This document shows positions 61,549-64,000 of a DNA stretch of 64,000 bases, piece by piece. The position numbers and the translations under genes were made by a program. The DNA is taken from NCBI GenBank assembly GCA_949296115.1, contig CASFNR010000003.1:57310-121309 (forward strand). The letters run 5' to 3'. Positions within the stretch are counted from its first letter, which is position 1. Every line of letters begins with the position of its first letter. This DNA is from an uncultured Eubacteriales bacterium. Lineage in GTDB: Bacteria > Bacillota > Clostridia > Oscillospirales > Oscillospiraceae. The notes beneath the pieces were generated by a model, which ran no database searches, was not told the origin of the DNA, and worked only from the letters and a program-made list of their open reading frames with translations.

Positions 61549-63627
61549 ATGCCTAGACAGTATTCTCTGGAAAATACCAGAAACTTCGGCATCATGGCGC
61601 ACATCGATGCCGGCAAAACCACTACTACCGAGCGTATTCTGTTCTACACCGGTAAGAACTACAAGATCGGTGAGACCCACGACGGCTCCGCCACCATGGA
61701 CTGGATGGCCCAGGAGCAGGAGCGCGGCATCACCATCACTTCCGCTGCTACCACCTGCTTCTGGAAGGGCTGCCGGCTGAACATCATCGACACCCCGGGC
61801 CACGTGGACTTCACTGTGGAAGTGGAGCGTTCCCTGCGTGTGCTGGACGGTGCTGTGACCGTTCTGTGCGCCAAGGGCGGCGTGGAGCCCCAGACCGAGA
61901 CCGTGTGGCGTCAGGCCGACGAGTACAAGGTCCCCCGGATGATCTACGTCAACAAGATGGACATCATGGGCGCCGATTTCTATCGGGTGCTGCAGATGAT
62001 TGACGAGCGCCTGAAGTGCAACGCAGTTGCCATTCAGCTGCCCATCGGCTCCGAGGCCTTCTTCAAGGGCAACATCGACCTGCTGACCATGAAGGCCAAC
62101 GTGTTCTATGATGAACTGGGTAAGGATGTCCGGGTGGAAGAGATTCCCGAGGACATGGTGGACCTGGCCAACGAGTATCACGAAAAGCTGATGGACGCCG
62201 TTTCCGTGTTTGACGACGACATCGCCATGAAGTACCTGGAGGGCGAGGAGATTCCTGTTGAGGACATCAAGGCCGTCATCCGGAAGGCGACCATCGCCAA
62301 CGAGATGGTGCCCGTTGTCTGCGGTACTTCCTACAAGAACAAGGGTGTTCAGGAAGTCCTGGACGCCGTGGTGGACTATATGCCCAGCCCCCTGGACAAG
62401 AAGGGCATCAAGGGTGTGAATCCCGAGACCGAGGAAGAGGACTTCCGTCCCGCTTCCGACGAGGCTCCCTTCTCCGCCCTGGCCTTCAAGATTGCCACCG
62501 ACCCCTATGTGGGCAAGCTGTGCTACTTCCGTGTGTACTCCGGTACCCTGGAGAAGGGCACCAGCGTGCTGAACTGCACCAAGGGTGTAAAGGAGCGTAT
62601 GGGCCGTATCCTGCAGATGCACTCCAATCACCGGGAGGACATCGACGTCGTATACGCTGGCGATATCGCGGCCGTCGTGGGTGTGAAGAACACCACCACC
62701 GGCGACACCCTGTGTGACGAAGATCATCCCATCATCCTGGAGTCCATGGTGTTCCCCGAGCCTGTTATCCGGGTCGCCATCGAGCCCAAGACCAAGGCCG
62801 GTCAGGAGAAGATGGGCATCGCCCTGAGCAAGCTGGCGGAAGAGGATCCCACCTTCCGGACCTACACCGACCAGGAAACCGGTCAGACCATCATCGCCGG
62901 CATGGGCGAACTGCATCTGGAGATCATCGTGGACCGTCTGCTTCGCGAGTTCAAGGTGGAAGCCAACGTGGGCGCACCCCAGGTCGCTTACAAGGAGACT
63001 ATCCGCAAGGCTGTGGAGCAGGACACCAAGTATGCCCGTCAGTCCGGCGGTAAGGGCCAGTACGGTCATGTCAAGATCCGTGTGGAGCCCAACGAGCCTG
63101 GCAAGGGTTACGAGTTCATCAATGCCGTCGTGGGCGGCGCGGTGCCCAAGGAGTATATCCCGGCTGTCGATGCCGGTATCCAGGGCGCCATGCAGGCCGG
63201 CGTGATGGCCGGGTTCCCTGTGGTGGACGTGAAGGTTACCCTGTTCGACGGTTCTTACCATGAGGTTGACTCCTCTGAAATGGCCTTTAAGATCGCCGGT
63301 TCCATGGCGTTCAAGGAAGCCTGCCGGAAAGCCAACCCCACCATCCTGGAGCCCATCATGAAGGTTGCCGTCACGGTGCCTGACGATTATATGGGCGTTG
63401 TCATCGGCGACATCACTGCCCGCCGTGGCAACATCCTGGGTCAGATCACCCGTACCGGCAGCGTCCAGGTGGATGCCAACGTGCCTCTGGCCGAAATGTT
63501 CGGCTACGCCACCGACCTGCGGTCCAAGACCCAGGGCCGCGGCAACTACTCCATGGAGCCCAGCCACTACTCCGAGCTGCCCAAGTCCAAGGCCGAGGAG
63601 ATTATCAAGGCCCGCACCAAGGATTGA
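61549..63627 (+). CDS. fusA: Elongation factor G
   Basis: EF-G drives ribosomal translocation. The 692-residue GTPase starts [14 protein letters not shown] with G1 [15 protein letters not shown], the switch region, G3 DTPGHVDF, G4 VNKMD, then domain II, and domains III-V with the conserved [11 protein letters not shown]-like block (here [16 protein letters not shown]) and RGNILGQI. It begins 19 bases after rpsG behind AAAGGAG. It ends at a strong inverted repeat (63636-63673) followed by the tuf promoter. All GTPase motifs are intact. Confidence 0.99.
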   Translation: MPRQYSLENTRNFGIMAHIDAGKTTTTERILFYTGKNYKIGETHDGSATMDWMAQEQERGITITSAATTCFWKGCRLNIIDTPGHVDFTVEVERSLRVLDGAVTVLCAKGGVEPQTETVWRQADEYKVPRMIYVNKMDIMGADFYRVLQMIDERLKCNAVAIQLPIGSEAFFKGNIDLLTMKANVFYDELGKDVRVEEIPEDMVDLANEYHEKLMDAVSVFDDDIAMKYLEGEEIPVEDIKAVIRKATIANEMVPVVCGTSYKNKGVQEVLDAVVDYMPSPLDKKGIKGVNPETEEEDFRPASDEAPFSALAFKIATDPYVGKLCYFRVYSGTLEKGTSVLNCTKGVKERMGRILQMHSNHREDIDVVYAGDIAAVVGVKNTTTGDTLCDEDHPIILESMVFPEPVIRVAIEPKTKAGQEKMGIALSKLAEEDPTFRTYTDQETGQTIIAGMGELHLEIIVDRLLREFKVEANVGAPQVAYKETIRKAVEQDTKYARQSGGKGQYGHVKIRVEPNEPGKGYEFINAVVGGAVPKEYIPAVDAGIQGAMQAGVMAGFPVVDVKVTLFDGSYHEVDSSEMAFKIAGSMAFKEACRKANPTILEPIMKVAVTVPDDYMGVVIGDITARRGNILGQITRTGSVQVDANVPLAEMFGYATDLRSKTQGRGNYSMEPSHYSELPKSKAEEIIKARTKD

Positions 63628-63635
63628 TTGCGACA

Positions 63636-63673
63636 CATTCTCAGGGAAAAGCCCCGGTTTTTCCCTGAGAATG
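63636..63673 (+). repeat. Long hairpin between fusA and tuf
   Basis: Perfect 15-base arms (63636-63650 and 63659-63673) with an 8-base loop. No T run follows, so it may be a weak terminator or an mRNA stabiliser rather than a full stop. Confidence 0.6.
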
Positions 63674-63705
63674 CGAAATAATTCCGGAGAAATCAAAAAT
63701 TTCTC

Positions 63706-63734
63706 TTGTGTTTCTGCACATTATGTAGTATGAT
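63706..63734 (+). promoter_or_regulatory. Promoter of tuf
   Basis: TTGTGT (63706-63711) and TATGAT (63729-63734) with a 17-base spacer. The leader is about 70 bases and ends with AGGAGG. Confidence 0.68.
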
Positions 63735-63808
63735 ATGCGTGATGTGCGGAAGTGCACCAACCGAAGCTGTTAATTTTATTTACAATTATAACAGGAGGAA
63801 TATTTCAA

Positions 63809-64000
63809 ATGGCAAAGCAGAAGTTTGAAAGAAATAAGCCCCACGTTAACATCGGCACCATCGGCCACGTTGACCACGGCAAGACCACTCTGACCGCTGC
63901 GATCACCAAGTACCTGTCCCTGAAGGGCCAGGCTTCCTTCGAGGACTACGCTTCCATCGACAAGGCTCCCGAAGAGAAGGCTCGTGGTATCACGATCAAC
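63809..64000 (+). CDS. tuf: Elongation factor Tu, 5' part, cut by the window edge
   Basis: Only 64 codons are in view. The product starts [21 protein letters not shown] with the G1 loop [14 protein letters not shown] and then [18 protein letters not shown], the EF-Tu switch I region. The start is behind AGGAGGAATATTTCAA. The gene continues beyond 64000, so its length, later G motifs and stop cannot be seen. The identity is certain from these motifs and its place after fusA. Confidence 0.98.
   Translation, partial: MAKQKFERNKPHVNIGTIGHVDHGKTTLTAAITKYLSLKGQASFEDYASIDKAPEEKARGITIN

Noticed and set aside
60838-63696. A 952-codon minus-strand frame opposite fusA and rpsG
   Set aside because: It is the shadow of the highly biased EF-G and S7 genes; no promoter, ribosome site or family resemblance.

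Overview
The window reads as chromosomal DNA of an anaerobic gut-type member of the Bacillota, most likely Clostridia of the Oscillospirales (Ruminococcaceae/Oscillospiraceae) sort. The reasons are: GC-rich coding DNA with AT-rich promoters of TTGACA/TATAAT type; strong AGGAGG ribosome binding sites; a str operon of rpoB, rpoC, an L7Ae-like gene, rpsL, rpsG, fusA and tuf; a SpoIVB-type sporulation peptidase; a YesM/YesN-like two-component system; and Lpl-type sugar ABC permeases. The genus is an inference. I saw no tRNA or rRNA gene, CRISPR array, transposase, integrase or phage gene.

Layout. (1) 1-6570, housekeeping: ruvC-ruvA-ruvB on the minus strand behind a 48-residue membrane peptide, a beta-CASP metallo-beta-lactamase RNase-like protein, an ABC-2 exporter, and a 25-codon gene with its own promoter, long leader and terminator. 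(2) 6571-40460, a carbohydrate or glycoside catabolism island of about 34 kb: three Gfo/Idh/MocA oxidoreductases, two TIM-barrel sugar isomerase/epimerases, an AGE-family epimerase, an aldehyde dehydrogenase, seven esterase or acyl-hydrolase type genes, a beta-lactamase-family serine hydrolase, a polysaccharide deacetylase, a P-loop kinase beside a GH13_18 sugar phosphorylase, a complete sugar ABC importer (ATPase, two permeases, distant binding lipoprotein), DUF624, Nif3-like and MATE proteins, and a LytS/YesM-type kinase with an AraC-type regulator. It encodes almost no glycoside hydrolase, so the substrate is probably an acylated oligosaccharide or glycoside cleaved by oxidation or phosphorolysis inside the cell. 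(3) 40574-52326, mixed housekeeping: DUF3786, alanine racemase, CapA-like, an XRE regulator, DUF975, the nifS-iscU-rrf2 iron-sulfur operon, free methionine sulfoxide reductase, SpoIVB-like, MazG-like, flavin oxidase-like, Nudix, and an orotate phosphoribosyltransferase-like gene with an attenuator-like leader. (4) 52327-64000, the rpoBC/str operon, running off the window inside tuf.

How the genes work together. In the island the lipoprotein at 38934 would capture the substrate, the permeases and ATPase at 20163-24941 import it, the esterases and deacetylase strip acyl groups, oxidoreductase/isomerase pairs and the phosphorylase break or rearrange the sugar, and the kinase/regulator pair at 34783-38068 probably switches on the operons. 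A repeated TACTTTT element beside several of these promoters is a candidate regulator site.

The most surprising single observation is in rpsG: ribosomal protein S7 lacks, in frame, about 12 residues of a segment near its N-terminus that I know to be conserved in bacterial S7. Other leads are a CCTA-N9-TAGG operator pair at the iron-sulfur operon, a perfect palindrome over the promoter at 50384, and the glycoside-hydrolase-poor island itself.
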